From assembly GCA_020747065.1 (NCBI GenBank), contig JAGMVK010000001.1, forward strand, positions 558,001-622,000: DNA of 64,000 nucleotides, read 5' to 3'. The notes beneath the pieces are model-generated. The model did no database searches, was not told where the DNA came from, and saw nothing but the letters and a program-made list of their open reading frames with translations. A program made the position numbers and the translations under genes. The DNA comes from Cadophora sp. MPI-SDFR-AT-0126. Lineage: Eukaryota > Ascomycota > Leotiomycetes > Helotiales > Ploettnerulaceae. Positions 45,703-59,150 of this stretch are shown piece after piece (the first letter of the stretch is position 1; each line of letters opens with the position of its first letter).

Positions 45703-46336
45703 CGTTCACTCATGTTTCGCTGCTGAGAAAGAAAAGAACAGTACGAAATGAGATTGAGTTGAATAGAAGAGCGAGTGGATGGAAACCTTCTCGGCGCCGC
45801 GAGGCTCTGCTGATCTCTCTCGTCTCGAGCGGGCCAGTCCAGTCTTGCGGAAAAGCGTTGCTCCAAGCGAATGCCGTTCGTTTTCTGCTTGTGCTTCTGT
45901 CCCCAGGCAAGACTTTTGCAGGTAAGCATTCGTCAACATACAACGAAGGAATTGGACATCGAATGGCAGCAAATAGTGGTATAAATCCACATTTACATGT
46001 CATGAGCTAATCCGAATATCCATCTTTGTTACTTACGTCGGATATGGAAGGGTTTGAACTCCGCGTTTAATGTAAACACCCCCCGGATTTGCCCCCTTCC
46101 TTGCATTTGCGGCTGAAGTGCCCCGTGCTCAGGTCCTAGTTCTGTACCTGCATTTCCCCTGTTCTGGACTTCGAAAAGACGTCGTCTACGGAGGTACTTT
46201 ATTTCGTTTTGCTCGTCCGTCTGCCTTGGTTTTTGTCAAGTACGAAATACTATCAAAGCCATATCTCTCCTTGTTCCCCTTTCCAGGCGGCTGGTCACAA
46301 TGCCAAGCGGGCAAGGTGTTGAGTAAAGGTCCAAAT
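45703..46336. other. Divergent promoter, about 630 bases
   Basis: Between the starts of the carboxypeptidase and the next gene. The frame of the following gene is open back to ATG 46118, but that part has no protein-like character and is read as leader. Confidence 0.45.
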
Positions 46337-48213
46337 ATGGTTTCGGGCCCCGACATTATCACTTACATCGGCATTCCATTGGCCGTTCTTGGGGTTCTGC
46401 CTATCATCTATAACACCATCACAACCCTTGCGACTCTGGCCAAAGTAAGACGCATGCTTCGTCATGGACGTTTGGCAGGAATCGCTCGGGGAGATGTGAT
46501 CAACCACGTTATCGAGGTTGAGCTTCCTCGTTACACAATAGCCCCTTTGCATCGTGAAGAGCAACGTCACGAGTACTGGAGGCTATCCGACTATCCTAGT
46601 CATATTCCTGGCGGTACTTATACCACGTTCAATGTAAGCTGGTCGTCTTCCCTATCTATTCTAGTTGCTCAGTCCCACTCCAAGGCCTTAGCCCATCACA
46701 AACATTTGCTGACTTTGAGGTCTAGTGGAAAAGGCATAACACGGGCTTAAAGACGCAAAGGATCGACTATTCAGACCAACTACGTCAACCTCAAGCAGAG
46801 ATAGGGTTCGAAGAACTTCTCTCATTTCTTTTAGATCTTGGTGCTGTGCCAGACCCTTCGGGGTTCCGAATGCTGAGAGGCAGTGGACTTTGGGTTCCCA
46901 TTGGCACGCCCCTACTCCTCTCCCCTGACCAACATGAAGCTGTTTTGACCATAGCTCCTTTAGACGACTCTGATGGGAAGTTGTCGTTGGCGGTGAGATG
47001 GTCATCTCATTGGGGCATGAGGAGCCCTGCTTCTCTGCCACCATATTGGGTCAGACTTCGAGGCCCAGATTCGGCAAGATCAACCATTGGAGAGCAGCGT
47101 AAAGATAAAAAAGACACTGTCGAAGTGACAAGTACCGGTGAGAAAATGAATGTGTCTCTAGAAGCGGATGACAAGCACGCTGAAGAACGAAAAAGCCAAA
47201 AAGAGAGCGTCACCAGCTCTACTGATGATTGGAAGCATCATCCTAAGAGCGAAAATTCTATGCCAGAAACCTCAATTCCTATCGAAAGCAATCCCCTAAA
47301 GGACGATATGTCTTCGACTGAAGATATCGTACCCACGATTCGATGCCAAGTTGGTGTCCATGGACTTATCACAGCCACGCCAGATGATCTCGATCCATTG
47401 TTATTTGAGCCATTGGGCATCAGTCATCTGGAAGTCGAAGAGACTAACGTTTCCACTGTCGGTGTTTGGTTCGCAAGCGTCCTTACTGCACTCAGCACTT
47501 CTTCCCAGACCATACTCTGGAACTACAAGATTCCAGCCGAGATACTCGCTTTTGCAAAGCGAGACACGATTCCTTGCGGTATTTTGGTGCTGTTGAATGT
47601 CGTCGATGAATCAGCCACACCTGAATGGGCAACCAAATACAACGACGAAGAAGAGATCCGCGAAGCTCAAATGCGCAAACAGAGAGATCAGTCCAAGGCT
47701 TTGATGAGGGAGATGCAACTACCACCCGCAGAGAAGTCCAGGGCATTTCACGAGCGGGTCCGCAAAGAGCATGATGATTGGATCGACGGGCTGAACGCTA
47801 CTAGACGGAGAGATGCTCAAAGAGCGGAGACCCGAGTTATCGAAGCTATTCAGAGTCCAAAATGGGACAACAAACTCATCGCCGAACATAATTTATTGTG
47901 GCTGAAGAAGGAAGGGCATGTAGACGAAACCCATGATTTGAAACGATCGGTGGAAATTCTGCTCTGGCGGATGGTGAACGAACCAATTTTGGCCCAAGAG
48001 TTGGCGCAAAGCTTGGATTTCTGGCAAGCTTTTGTCAATAACGGAGGTCTTCGGAAAGCCGAGTACTTGGCTACAAAAGAGAATCAGGTTATGTTTGCAT
48101 ATGCGAGCTTGTTCCTAGCCGTCATCAAGGCTTCGGTGACCGCTGCTCATGGTTCAGTGGGAATGGACCTGCAGGAGTGTATGCGTATATGGAAAACCGT
48201 ACGGCTTGGTTGA
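46337..48213 (+). CDS. Unrecognised membrane-anchored protein
   Basis: Exons 46337..46633 and 46726..48213 give 594 residues; the 92-nt intron has a GCTGAC branch. I do not recognise the family. A hydrophobic segment lies near residues 7-32 (DIITYIGIPLAVLGVLPIIYN), compatible with a single N-terminal anchor, with a basic stretch after it. Residues about 190-260 are charged and disordered; the region about 375-440 is strongly helical and charged (REAQMRKQRDQSKALMREMQ). The C-terminal 150 residues look folded, with many Trp and Leu. The start at 46337 places the hydrophobic segment at the N-terminus; an ATG 73 codons upstream is possible but less likely. Confidence 0.72.
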
Positions 48214-49481
48214 ATGTCGGGCATATCGTTAATGAGTGGCAACACAAGACCTGTCTTCAACTTCAGCAGGTTTCGGCTGAAGGATGAATTTTAAGAACTG
48301 TGCTTTCATTATGCCATTGGATCGAACTTCAGGCTCAGGAATTTTGTCTGATATCGAAACGCTCAAGTTGTCGATCCCTGGTTACACAACCCTCTCATAC
48401 GAAACTTCGAAATAGTATTCGGTTGTCGCTTCACTTTCACTTTCGGTATCGCGAACCATGTAATGCGGGTTCTGAATGTTTATTTGAATCCGCGCATCCG
48501 AAATTATTTCTGTCGGCGACGCTTTGAGTGTGAGAGTTCGTCGATTTGCATTTAGTTCAATGTCCTTAGAGTTCTGCGATACTTAGACTTCGATTCTTCG
48601 GCTTTCTCCGAGTCTAAAATCTTCACAATCTAGCGAAACAATCCTTCAAGTCGAGCGTAAAGTGCTATGCAGTCTCCTTTCCATGCGAGGGACCATTCAT
48701 TCACTGGAACTTGCCAAGGAAGGTCGTGTTTACTTCAGACAAAGCACCTTTGAGGTTCCCCACACAAATGCCGCGTTTACCCCAGTAGCGGGATCTCCCC
48801 ATTGGAGTCACCAAAATCAGAGTGCTTTGCTTCTCCGCATCTGGTTCATTCCGTCCGAGGTCGGTTTTCTCCTCTTTATTGTCATTTCTTAGTAATTTTA
48901 CCTGCTTCAGATGTTCCAAAATGAATTATGTTACATCAAGCACGCATTTCTTACTGGTGGGATTTCGTGGAGTGCTGTACAACCCTTTACTATATTTCGC
49001 CGTCTTGGAACAATCCCCTTCTTGGCAAGAACAAAACACCGCTTCAATCCTTGCCAGCCAAGCGATCTACAACCAACGTCCATCATGATTCGTGGTTCCA
49101 TCCCTTCTTTAAGCTTCGAAATAATGTTTATCTCATTCCACCACTCAAGTATTAGGTTTCGTCTATACAAGTTTCTCCCACAAAATCGTCAGCTCTCCGA
49201 ATCCTCCGCTCCTTTGTCTCCGGCTATGTCGCTGATCATCACATGGACATGATGAATAGATACATTTACGTTGATCCCTTGTATTCTCGGCCAGAGCCAC
49301 AGCGAAAATTATGTTAAAATTCCTCTGGTGACTACAAAGTCAGGCGTCGTTTCTAAAGGGGCCGCCCATCTATAAAGCTCATAGCCCCAGGTGATGCGCA
49401 TTACCATCAAAATCAACCGTCAAGAGTCTTGGTTTTCACACTCGTTATTACTTCACTTACTTCTTGCACATACTTTACATT
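48214..49481. other. Intergenic, about 1.3 kb
   Basis: 3' flank of the membrane-anchored gene and promoter of the pectin methylesterase. Only short open stretches occur. A TATAAAG box (49371-49377) lies about 105 bp before the pectinesterase start. Confidence 0.5.
49371..49377 (+). promoter_or_regulatory. TATA box of the pectin methylesterase gene
   Basis: TATAAAG lies about 105 bp upstream of the ATG at 49482, a normal distance for a TATA-containing inducible fungal promoter. Confidence 0.5.
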
Positions 49482-50540
49482 ATGCGTTCCTTCCTTTCCA
49501 TAGCGCTGTTAATCAGCCTTGTAACTGCCAGCCCACTTACCTCTCACAAGGCTAACGCTGTCAATACCGGTACAAATGTTCGAGCTGTCGACCAAACCAA
49601 GCCTCCTGCGGGAGCCGTAGTCGTCGATGCTAGCGGATCCATATCCGGATCGTACAAGACGGTTCAAGCGGGTGTGAATGCTCTTTCCAAGACCGCCACC
49701 GCTTCCCAAACTCTATTCATTAAGGCTGGAACGTACAGGGAGCAAGTCTACATTCAGGCGCTCAAGTCACCCCTTGTGGTCATGGGCGAGACCACAGATC
49801 CCAGCTCGTACAAGGCCAACAAAGTCACCATCATCAACAATATCTCGCGCAACACCGTCTCCAATAACGATCTCACAGCAACCATTCGCAACTGGACCCC
49901 CAACTCCAAATTCTATAATTTGAATATCGAAAACGATTTCGGACATACTTCGACCAATGGTCAAAACCTCGCCATCTCCGCACAAGCATCTGGTCAGGGC
50001 TACTACGGATGTGCATTCATCGGCTATCAAGATACCATCCTCGCCCAAACCGGAACCCAACTCTACGCCAAGTGCAAGATCGTAGGCGTCGTTGACTTTA
50101 TCTTTGGTCAAAAGGCCAAAGCGTGGTTCGAGGCAGTGGATATCCGTACCTTCGACAAGGGCTACATCACTGCTTCAGGCAGAGAAACCGAGTCCAACGA
50201 TTCCTGGTACGTGATCAACAAGTCAACCGTCGCAGCACGAGACAGCGCCGTCAAGGCAGGATCTACCGTCCTCGGCCGCCCCTGGAAGGAGTACGCCAGA
50301 GTAGTCTTCCAGAACTCTCAGCTCAGTGATGTGGTGAATGCTGTTGGATGGTCGAAGTGGAGCGATGCTACCCCAAACACCGCCAACTCGTATTTGGCTG
50401 AGTATGGCAACACCGGCGCTGGGGCTGCCACGTCGGGCAGAGCTGCGTTCGCGAAGAAGTTGAAGGCGCCCGTGACTATTGAGTCTATCTTGGGGTCTTC
50501 TTGGGCTTCGGCCTCTTATGTTGATACCACCTACATGTAA
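49482..50540 (+). CDS. Pectin methylesterase (CE8)
   Basis: Secreted enzyme of 352 residues that de-esterifies plant pectin, making it accessible to pectate lyases and polygalacturonases. It is intronless. A signal peptide covers residues 1-17 (hydrophobic core FLSIALLISLVTA). The beta-helix family motifs are present in order: GTYREQVYI; GYQDTILAQ with the acid/base Asp; VDFIFGQ with the nucleophile Asp; and LGRPWKEY with the substrate-binding Arg. A TATA box precedes it. The protein is complete. Its presence fits a plant-associated or litter-decaying lifestyle. Confidence 0.95.
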   Translation: MRSFLSIALLISLVTASPLTSHKANAVNTGTNVRAVDQTKPPAGAVVVDASGSISGSYKTVQAGVNALSKTATASQTLFIKAGTYREQVYIQALKSPLVVMGETTDPSSYKANKVTIINNISRNTVSNNDLTATIRNWTPNSKFYNLNIENDFGHTSTNGQNLAISAQASGQGYYGCAFIGYQDTILAQTGTQLYAKCKIVGVVDFIFGQKAKAWFEAVDIRTFDKGYITASGRETESNDSWYVINKSTVAARDSAVKAGSTVLGRPWKEYARVVFQNSQLSDVVNAVGWSKWSDATPNTANSYLAEYGNTGAGAATSGRAAFAKKLKAPVTIESILGSSWASASYVDTTYM

Positions 50541-53500
50541 ATGTGGATAGCAACTGATTGTTTTTTTCCCCTTCTTTCCTTGGACAGCCGAACATATCTC
50601 TGGCATTTTGGATTGGAATTTGGGGAAGATATCCGCAGTGACGGTCGGAATGGGCAACAGAGAGCTGGCTTGTACAGTACATGCCCAGTATGGCGAGCAT
50701 TAAATCAGTAACAATGTCCATGAAAAATATAACACGGAGCTGTGACTTGGAAATACGCGAAATCCGATTGTCTGAAGGTGCAAGATGAGAAAATTGAACA
50801 ATTCATACAGTACACTCTGGGATCCGAAGGCAAACAACTTCTGAAAAAGATCGTATGACGATGTTGCGTAGACGCCGAATCACACTCGACTTCTAAGGTG
50901 CAAAGATTTCAATTGAAGAGAAGAGAAAACAAAAATCCAAACAAGAGGTATGAGTCTTACTTAATAATTTCTCTAAGATAGGATCATGACGCCAGCTACG
51001 AGAATGTACTTGGATTTTTGTAGTCCAGTGCAGGACAAGAGAATCTGCCTGCGTTACTGATTCCATATCTCATGAGTCGGGGAGCTCGAGATGCGAATTA
51101 TTAGTAAGTTAGGCATCGAACTTCAACACGATCCTTCTTATTATATTGTGTCTAAGTAAAGGCAAACGGAATAATTCTCCGGAACTGTGGATGAAAGTCT
51201 TCATCTTCTCTCGATAGTACTCGACTTCTTGACCAAACCAAAGTTGAAAAGTTCAACTTCTCACGACTAAGAACCGAATCTCTGTATAGCACTTCGGATG
51301 CGGCCAGGACAATACAGATACTAAGGTAGTTGTGTATCATCCTTGTTCGGAAAGAGCAAGCACTGAAATTTCTCTACAACGGGGTTCAATCTTGTCCACA
51401 CGGAGTGATAACTGGAGACTTCTTCATTCCATCTTAAAGAAAAGCTACTCAACACCTTGCAGCAGTGTAAGCACGGAAGGCATCAATATGGGAGCATACG
51501 CAGTAGATTGCACAGTTGAAGTGAAGGCCTGGTTGGCGCTTAGCAAGGTATGCCAAACATCTCCCAGCAGGAAGGGCTTCTTAAAATGAACTTCACGACG
51601 AAGTCAGATTTGAAAACCAAATTTCGAGACTTGAAACAGTGCTACGATCGTGGTTCGAGCCGGATACTTACTGAATTGATAGCTCCCATATGACTGCTAC
51701 GCGATTAGTCCTGTTGGGAAGGGGGCTGTGGGTCTGGCTTTTGTTTACACCGTCCTCCCACTTCATCATACCGTTTGCAGTATTCAAAGTCTTAAAATAT
51801 CTTGCTTTAAGAAATAGTGGTATGATGATAATATACCGAATAAAGAATTGTGGGAGTGAGGTTGTGGAGAATCGGGGAGATGACTGTTGATCAGTGATCG
51901 CTGGCAAAACTGGTCGGGAATGCCTAGTGGACAGGGCAAGAAAGTAGCGAGCCGAAGAATCAAAGTTCATTTTTAATTCCAACACAGTTACAAATGGACC
52001 AACCAAGCGGCACAGTTGTGAATGAAGACAAAGAAGCAAACGACTCCCCAGTCACCAATGTTCAAAATCAGATTGTGAGCAGAGCTCACCAGCAGCTCCC
52101 ACTTCAACGCCTCTAGACGGTCGTGCGATTACAGTGCCCGACCAAAAGCGCCGATGACGCAAAATGAAACGAGTAGACAGAGCAGCGTAGAATTCAACGA
52201 TGAGGAACAGTCCAAGATGATGATGCTGGGAAAGTAATGGGGGCGAAGCATACCTTGGTTGAAGCCAAAATTTAGGATGGTTGGCGGTAGCGAAATGATT
52301 CGATCGTGTGGTAAGACGTGTTTGCCATGAAATCCTTGGACACTTGCTGGAAATCGATGGTAATTATGATGATGCTCTTGGTAGGTAATAGAGACAGAGG
52401 TCAAATTTCTCACAGAGACAGAGAGAGACATCACGGCTCATGTGGAGATGATGTGTGGGAAGAACAATCTAGAGGGATGATGCCCGGCTTAGAGGTAGCC
52501 ACAATCTGCGTCTCGCCATTTCTAAGCAAGGAGATGAAAGAAAAGGCAGAGCTCGTTAACTTGGAAGACCTCTTCACTTCCAATCAAGCTGAGACCGCAA
52601 AGTCCGCGATCTAGTTACTGTCACAAACAAGTCGATGTATGGCTCGCAATGTTTCTTTCCTCATCTCTTCTCTCCGGCCAGTGCCTACAAACAGAGAGTA
52701 GGGCGGAATAGTACGTTAATAATTTGGGAACTCAGAGCCGGAAGGCTCGGTGGTGCGGCTTTGCCGTGGAACGAGCAAGGATATATTCGTAACCACGAGT
52801 CAAGCTCCATGCTGGTCATCACTCACTTGAGGTACCGGCGTGGACACATAATAAACAGTGCATAAGGCGTTGATGGGAGAAACCATGTTCTGCATAGGTA
52901 CCGGTGGACTGTGGATGCGTTTCTGTTGATCCGGAGGCTTACCGCTATGCATATATTCAGACGCATCGTTAGAGGACGCAAGTTGAACCCGGCCGGGAGA
53001 TCAGCGGCAGCGCCAGCCAGAGGGGAGACAATGCAGCGCTTGTTTGTCGGAGTTCTGAGTGTGAGAATTCTGGGAATGGGGCTGGGAAGGCAAGGCAACG
53101 CGTCTTGAGGCTGCGGTGATTCCGTTCCTGGCCCGAGAGAGTGAGAGAGACAGGGAATGGCTGGATGCATGGAACGAGGGAGCTGGAAGACAAGAAAAGA
53201 TGCGAGAGGCTAGGAAGTCCCGGTGGTTCGGATGGTGGGTCGTAATCGTATCGTGACCAATTCCAGATGAAGTCCCGGCGTGAGCACGTTTGGGGAGGAC
53301 GTCAAGCATCGACGTCTGTTGTTCCGTGTTTTGGGAAACGCAAGAATGAGGCTTGAGGATGTTGTGACCAAAGTATGACAAGATGCTAGGAATGTTTCCG
53401 ATTCGTAGCCTGCACGTCCAGAACCAGTTCGCTCCTTCTTGTGAGCTTCGACGGAAAGTCAATCGTAGAGTCAAATAAGAAACTGTGGCTTGGACTGAAA

Positions 53501-55000
53501 TACTGACGGCACCTATCCATTTCTTCGTCGAGAAACTTGAAATTCGAGGCGCCGATAGCTTGAACGGGAAACGGCCTTAGAAGATGCCGAATAGGCGCCC
53601 CTTTTCGTTCTTTTTCGGCAAATATGTAATGACACTAGGAAAACATAATGTAGTGGTGCACAATGAGCGCAGCTATAGGTGGGATCGATCCGAAGTCATC
53701 CCCGAGTCCGAATACCTCGTAAAGATTAATGATTCGATCTCGAGGTTCACACACGATATTGGGACCGTCCTGCATCTCGACCGTTTTGGAAGTCTGAGTC
53801 AGGAGAACCTAACTGGTATTCCTGGACTGATGGTCATCAGAAAGCCAATGATGCACAATAATATGCATGAGTGAGGATCGGTGGAGCAAGCCACTTTCCC
53901 CAATGCGCCACGCGTAAGATAGAAAAGATGGAATGCTCATGGACAGAATTGTGCATCAAGATAGAGTTTCGCTAGTGTCATCTTTTCGCTGCCCAACGCG
54001 GCTCCACGATGGTACTTAGCAATGCATTTCCATTGAGATGAGTACAAGTATTAGATGAGCGAGGGGCATGCTAAACGGCACCTCAGCCTCACAAGAGGGG
54101 AGCTATCATCATCGTGTGGCCAGGGCATGAAATCAAACTTCTTCCATGATTCCTTCTAGAAGGAAATGCAAATCGAAGCGGGCCATGCCCCATTGCTGCA
54201 CAGACAGTCGTCTGGCAAGCTCAGAAAGTGGTCCTCCTTGTCCTGGACAGCGCAGGGACTGTTGAGACAACCAGCGACATGGACAAGGAGAGAGAGTCTT
54301 CAGGATGAACCCTATCCGTGATGTTAGCTGCGAATGGGCCGACTCATGACCTGATACAGCCGGGGAAGGAACTTCCTCGAAGTGTTGATTGACTGACTGG
54401 ACATGAGCGGACTTTGCCAGGCTCACCTTGAGAGATATTGTAAATTCATCTTACATGGAATGGCATGGTCAATCTACTGGTGATAGCATGGTGTGGCAGG
54501 CGCGTTGGGCTGCAGAGGCTTTGCGCGGGGATCTATCCCGGAGAAACTAGCAAAAGCAGATATTCAAATCGATTCAGGGACGGTACGGTTTTTGAGCGGC
54601 AAATTCCAGGCGCGAGGACTAGAAATAGAGAGCTCTGAGATGTTTCTCGTGCTGAGTGGCACTGACACACAAGCCCGGCATGCATGTAAGTTGTGAAATG
54701 ATTAGTCCGCAGGACTAATGTACGAACGTTCAAGCAAGACACACAGCAGCCAAGAAGCTGTCAAGCAGGTGGGAAGGCACCCAGTATGGCAACATAGTAG
54801 GTCAAGGCTCATCTGTTCATGGTTGTTCCTTGCGATGCGATACAATAGATCTTCAGCAAGTGCTGTGGGGACGCTCATGGAGCTGGTTGCTTCGAGTGGT
54901 CGAAACGCTGCCCCGTGCTCGGCACCCAAAAGCTGAAACTAGGGCTTGCAGGGAGCTCCTAATCTTGCCGCGGAGTGTCTTTTGACTTTCCATAAGCCAG
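50541..55000. other. Gene-free stretch, first part
   Basis: About 4.5 kb after the pectinesterase gene without a supported gene on either strand. The longest open stretches (about 120-157 codons near 51.7, 53.0 and 53.6 kb) have no family pattern, no signal peptide and no splice partners. I find no transposase or reverse transcriptase motif. A transcribed non-coding RNA cannot be excluded. Confidence 0.5.
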
Positions 55001-56009
55001 ATGCCTGTTCATCGCCCGAGCGTACAGGACAGAAATGTTCGAAGAGGAGGAAGACGACCAGTGGAAGTGGAACAGAAACATGAGAAGACCTGCTTGGTGA
55101 CATAAGCGGCTGGCCGTTGTTGATGATTGCTTTGGTGAGGGACGGAGGTACAAAGGTACATGCAGGGGCTCAGGAACAGGACATCAGCATCGAAAACCTC
55201 ATGCGTGATAAGATGTCTTGCCCTGGTAAGTGCTGATCTGATTGCACAAACCAAGCCAACTCATGTTCCTTACGCTTCATTTCCATGCAACCGACAATCC
55301 TTGGTCCGGTCATGATACCTGCAACAAGACAGCTGAGCCGAAAATAGATCAACAAAACATTCAAAGATCCTGACCAGGGCTCGAGATCTCTTGTTTCCTA
55401 ATGTCCGAGATGGCCGGATGAGAGTAGCGTTGCAGCAAAGCTGGGGATGGGGAAATGACAGACTGCAGATTTCAGATTGCATTGTATTAGTCGGCCTGTA
55501 TGGGCATCGTCATCACCGAAGGAAGCTTGATATGATAGATAGTTCAGTAGTTCAGCAGGTGAACCTGCAGTAGTTCACACACTCCATCATCCATCATTAT
55601 TCGAACGAGCTTCTGTGGACCATCTGCGGGTGATCTATCCGCGTAGCTTGTTCTTCGCCTGCTTCGAGAAGGAATCGAAATGACTTGGTTATGCCTGCGG
55701 GGCAGCCGGCGAAATAACGCATACGTAAAGTATGAAGGCTAGTGACCTTCCTCTATGGTATCGAGGCCATTATCCATTGATGGCTGGACACCAAGATGCA
55801 TGGACGCCTTACGCTATTCTAAATGCAAGTGATGTTCGAGGAGTGCTTCTTCGTCTGCTCTGGTGTGTGGGAGATGAAACATTCATGCCTCCAAGTCTGT
55901 CTGTTCTGTCGACCACCCCACACACCCCTTTTCCACCCTCCACCCTCCACCATCATCCCTCCCCTGACCTCGCTCGGCTCGGTTCACCACTTCCAAATCC
56001 TTTCTCGAA

Positions 56010-56044
56010 GGTCGCTAGAAGGCCGCTAGAAGGCCACTAGAAGG
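56010..56044. repeat. 11-bp tandem array, three copies
   Basis: Three imperfect copies of GGYCRCTAGAA follow one another, differing at two positions. No coding context. Confidence 0.75.
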
Positions 56045-59000
56045 TTTCTGAGGGGCGCCAGATGTGCAGACACGGGCCAGGATCCTCCACTCGCATCCCT
56101 CCCCTTTGATTTCGCATCGACCAAGAAGAAGGGAGGATGCCATCGTCGATTCAGGTTCAGCACATCTTCATCATACGGCAAAAGCTAGTCGTCAGCTTGC
56201 CTTCCTGCCGTCCACAAGCTTCTGACATATCATATCCGAGAATACCACTAATACGCAACCTTCGCCTCCGTCGTCGTTGGGCAGGAACTATTGCGGGAGA
56301 GGAAGAAGTCCGCGATTCACGTTCATACTGAAGGACGGTACGGCAGTTATCTGAAGGCAACTGAGCAAACGTGTTCAGATGAAGGCGGCTGCCAGTTGGC
56401 GGCGACTACAACAAGTCGTCCGGCCAAGGTCCCGATTAGATCCCCAACCCGCGACTAATTGAAGCCGTCTCCTTCTCCACTTTCCTGGCTCTTGGAGTCG
56501 TCGTCGAAGTGTCCAAGGAGGCTAATAATCTCTTGCAGCATATCAGGAGTCAGCGAATCAGATCCCCTGTAGTCCGCTTGGACGCTTCACTTTGAAGGAG
56601 TCGGTGCCGAAAAGCACGAGCTGCCTCGAGTCCCTCGCTGAAGAACGTTATCTGGCAGGGGCTTGTGAGGAAAAGGATGTAAGTAGGGGCAGAAGCATCG
56701 GCAAAAGCAACAACAGAGTGTGGCAAAGGAGCGTCATGGGGACCTCGTTATCTGGAGGAAGCAGTTCGTGAGAAAAGAAAGCAATTTTGGCCACGAAACT
56801 CGGACCAGGACGACAGGGCCCGACATGTGGCAGATGAGGCCATGCCGCCCCTTGCTTACCCAGCAAATCCAATGCCATGAGGACGGAACGGAATAGAATT
56901 AGATCTGACGAATCGTCCAGGGGGCCACGTTCCGCTCTTCCTCTCTCGGAGAGTACTTCAGTGGGGAGAGGGTCCTGGTGTGGTGGTGGCTGCGCAGTGA
57001 TAACCATCGGGTCTGAGCTCAATAATTGAGCATCAGCAAGTGCAAAGAGGCGCTTTGGAAAGAAATCACTCGTCATGGCATGGCCGCAAACATGTCATCA
57101 ATCTACTCGGTATGCTTTTCCGTTTTGTTTTTGCTGCATTCTGCAGTATCACAATATGGCACAGACCTGTTGATCTTGTGAAAGCCGCATGCCAATTGAC
57201 CGTACGAGGGCTGTCCCCCAGAAAGCCTTCAAGCCTCTCATATGCAGCAGGCACGCACGGCGTCTACAACAGCTCACAAGTTGGATACCGTAGCTGGAAC
57301 ATCTCAGTCTCTTCCCCGCGACCCACGAGTCGGATACCGTGTAAAACCGCTGTGCCATTGGCATGCAGCCACCTAAATTGTGAAAGTTGCGCCGTTGCTG
57401 ACTTCTGAGACAATAGTTGGTAGCTGATCCAATAGGTATTTCTTTCCAGGCACAGAAACTCCAATTGGCCCCAGCTTACGCCTATCATCAATAAATATTG
57501 TAGGCCTGAGAATTCTCCATAAATATATCTGCATTTCCTTCTGGATGGAGTAAGGTTCATAGGACGATGATCGGTCGGGCAATTTCCCGTTCCCTGGCTT
57601 TCGGTCCTAGTTATTGAAATTGCTGTACGGCACGAGTAAGTAATTCTTCATGAGAGGCAAGATCGGCTTCCAATTCGCCAAATAACTCAAACGCCTTTCC
57701 TTGGCGAGGCGGCCCAAATAGTGTCGCAGTCTCAGAAAGGGTCGTTGGACTTCTGTTACAGGTAAGCTTGGGTGTGAAAGGTGAGAAGGGTATGTTTCGA
57801 ATCCTATTCCAACATTTGAACAGGGCTGCTCTTCTGTCACTGGATGTGCTGACACTATTCATCGACAAGAGGCAAGGCAAGGCCAGGCAAGTGAAATCAC
57901 ATCTCTCAGGTTCGGACCGAAGATGCCCTGGTGGTGTGTGCAGGGTGTGGTCCATGCAGAGGGATTTACCGGCTGCTGTCCCGCTGGAATCATCACTCAC
58001 AGTTGAAGGAAGCGCAAGCGCAGAGTGATCACGGCGTCCTGTGTTCAGACCAATCCCACCCTCGATTAGGGTAGATCAGGCAGAATGGCATCGCATCGCA
58101 TCAAATTTCGTAATTTACTGTCTGCTAACCTCAAGATCTGGTTGCAGTATGCAGAACGGCCGTGTGGCATCTCAGCCATTGCTGTTCAGGGCCGCTCGCC
58201 GAGGCTATTTCGAAATTTAAGACATCTGTTTTGCCTCTGAAGTAGCTCGTCTTAACTTCTATGAAACAAACCCACGAGGCTGAGCATTTTCGCCTGAATG
58301 ACTGTTGTGCAGAAGCAGTCAGCCAGAGGGAAAGGACATGGAGAAGACACAGGCTCAGATAAAGTGGCAAGGGCCTCTATTCTCCGAGAATTCGTTGCAA
58401 ATGTACTCGGAGGAGTGCATAACTTGTGACAGCTCCGCTTTGCGATTTGATTCTGAATCGTAGTAAGAGAGGGTGTGGTGCTCTTAAAGTCGTATCATTG
58501 GAGGATTGAGAAGGACATGTTTCGAGTGGAAGAATAGCCTCTACGAACCGCAACAGTTTGCTCGCAACAGCTCGTATGACGACGGGCAACGAAATAGGAC
58601 ATCCATCAAGATTCGAGTTGTACAATGAAGCTCAAAAGCTACCTGATTAACCCTACTTGAGCATGGAAATGACACGGATCAGGACCAGGTATGCACTCCC
58701 TGGCCGGTTGCCCAGGATCATATCGTTCTAGAAAAGGGGAGAAGGGGTCATAAAGGATAAAATAAGATTTCGAGCGGCCAGTGCATCATCGCATTGTTCC
58801 GTCGAGCTTCTGGAAACAGGGATAAGGCCTTCTAGAAGATTGCCTTCCTCGAACGGTGCACGCCCCGAGATTGGAGCCGAAGCATGAATCAATGCCCTTT
58901 GGCTATCCACCTCACCACACTCCCTCCTGGCCATGAAGCTGTTGATCACTTGATGGCATCTCGAGTCCTTGACATCGCATATGACATAAGAACAAGGCTA

Positions 59001-59103
59001 GCTAGCAGTAATGGAATCAAGTCAAACCGATACCCTGGCCCAAATGATGGAAGGAATGGAAGTTGAGGCACCTCGCTCAAGGCTGTTTCTGACCCTGGTC
59101 TAT

Positions 59104-59150
59104 GGATGGAAGGAAGGAAGGAAGGAAGGATGGATGGATGGACGGAAGGA
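59104..59150. repeat. GGAA/GGAT tetranucleotide microsatellite
   Basis: A run of GGAA copies passes into GGAT copies and then GGAC/GGAA. A typical compound microsatellite. Confidence 0.85.

Noticed and set aside
46118..46336. 73-codon N-terminal extension of the membrane-anchored protein
   Set aside because: It would bury the hydrophobic anchor inside the protein and has no conserved character; kept as a minor alternative.
53584..53874. 96-codon open stretch in the gene-poor region
   Set aside because: Composition is somewhat protein-like, but there is no family pattern, no flanking exon and no promoter signal.
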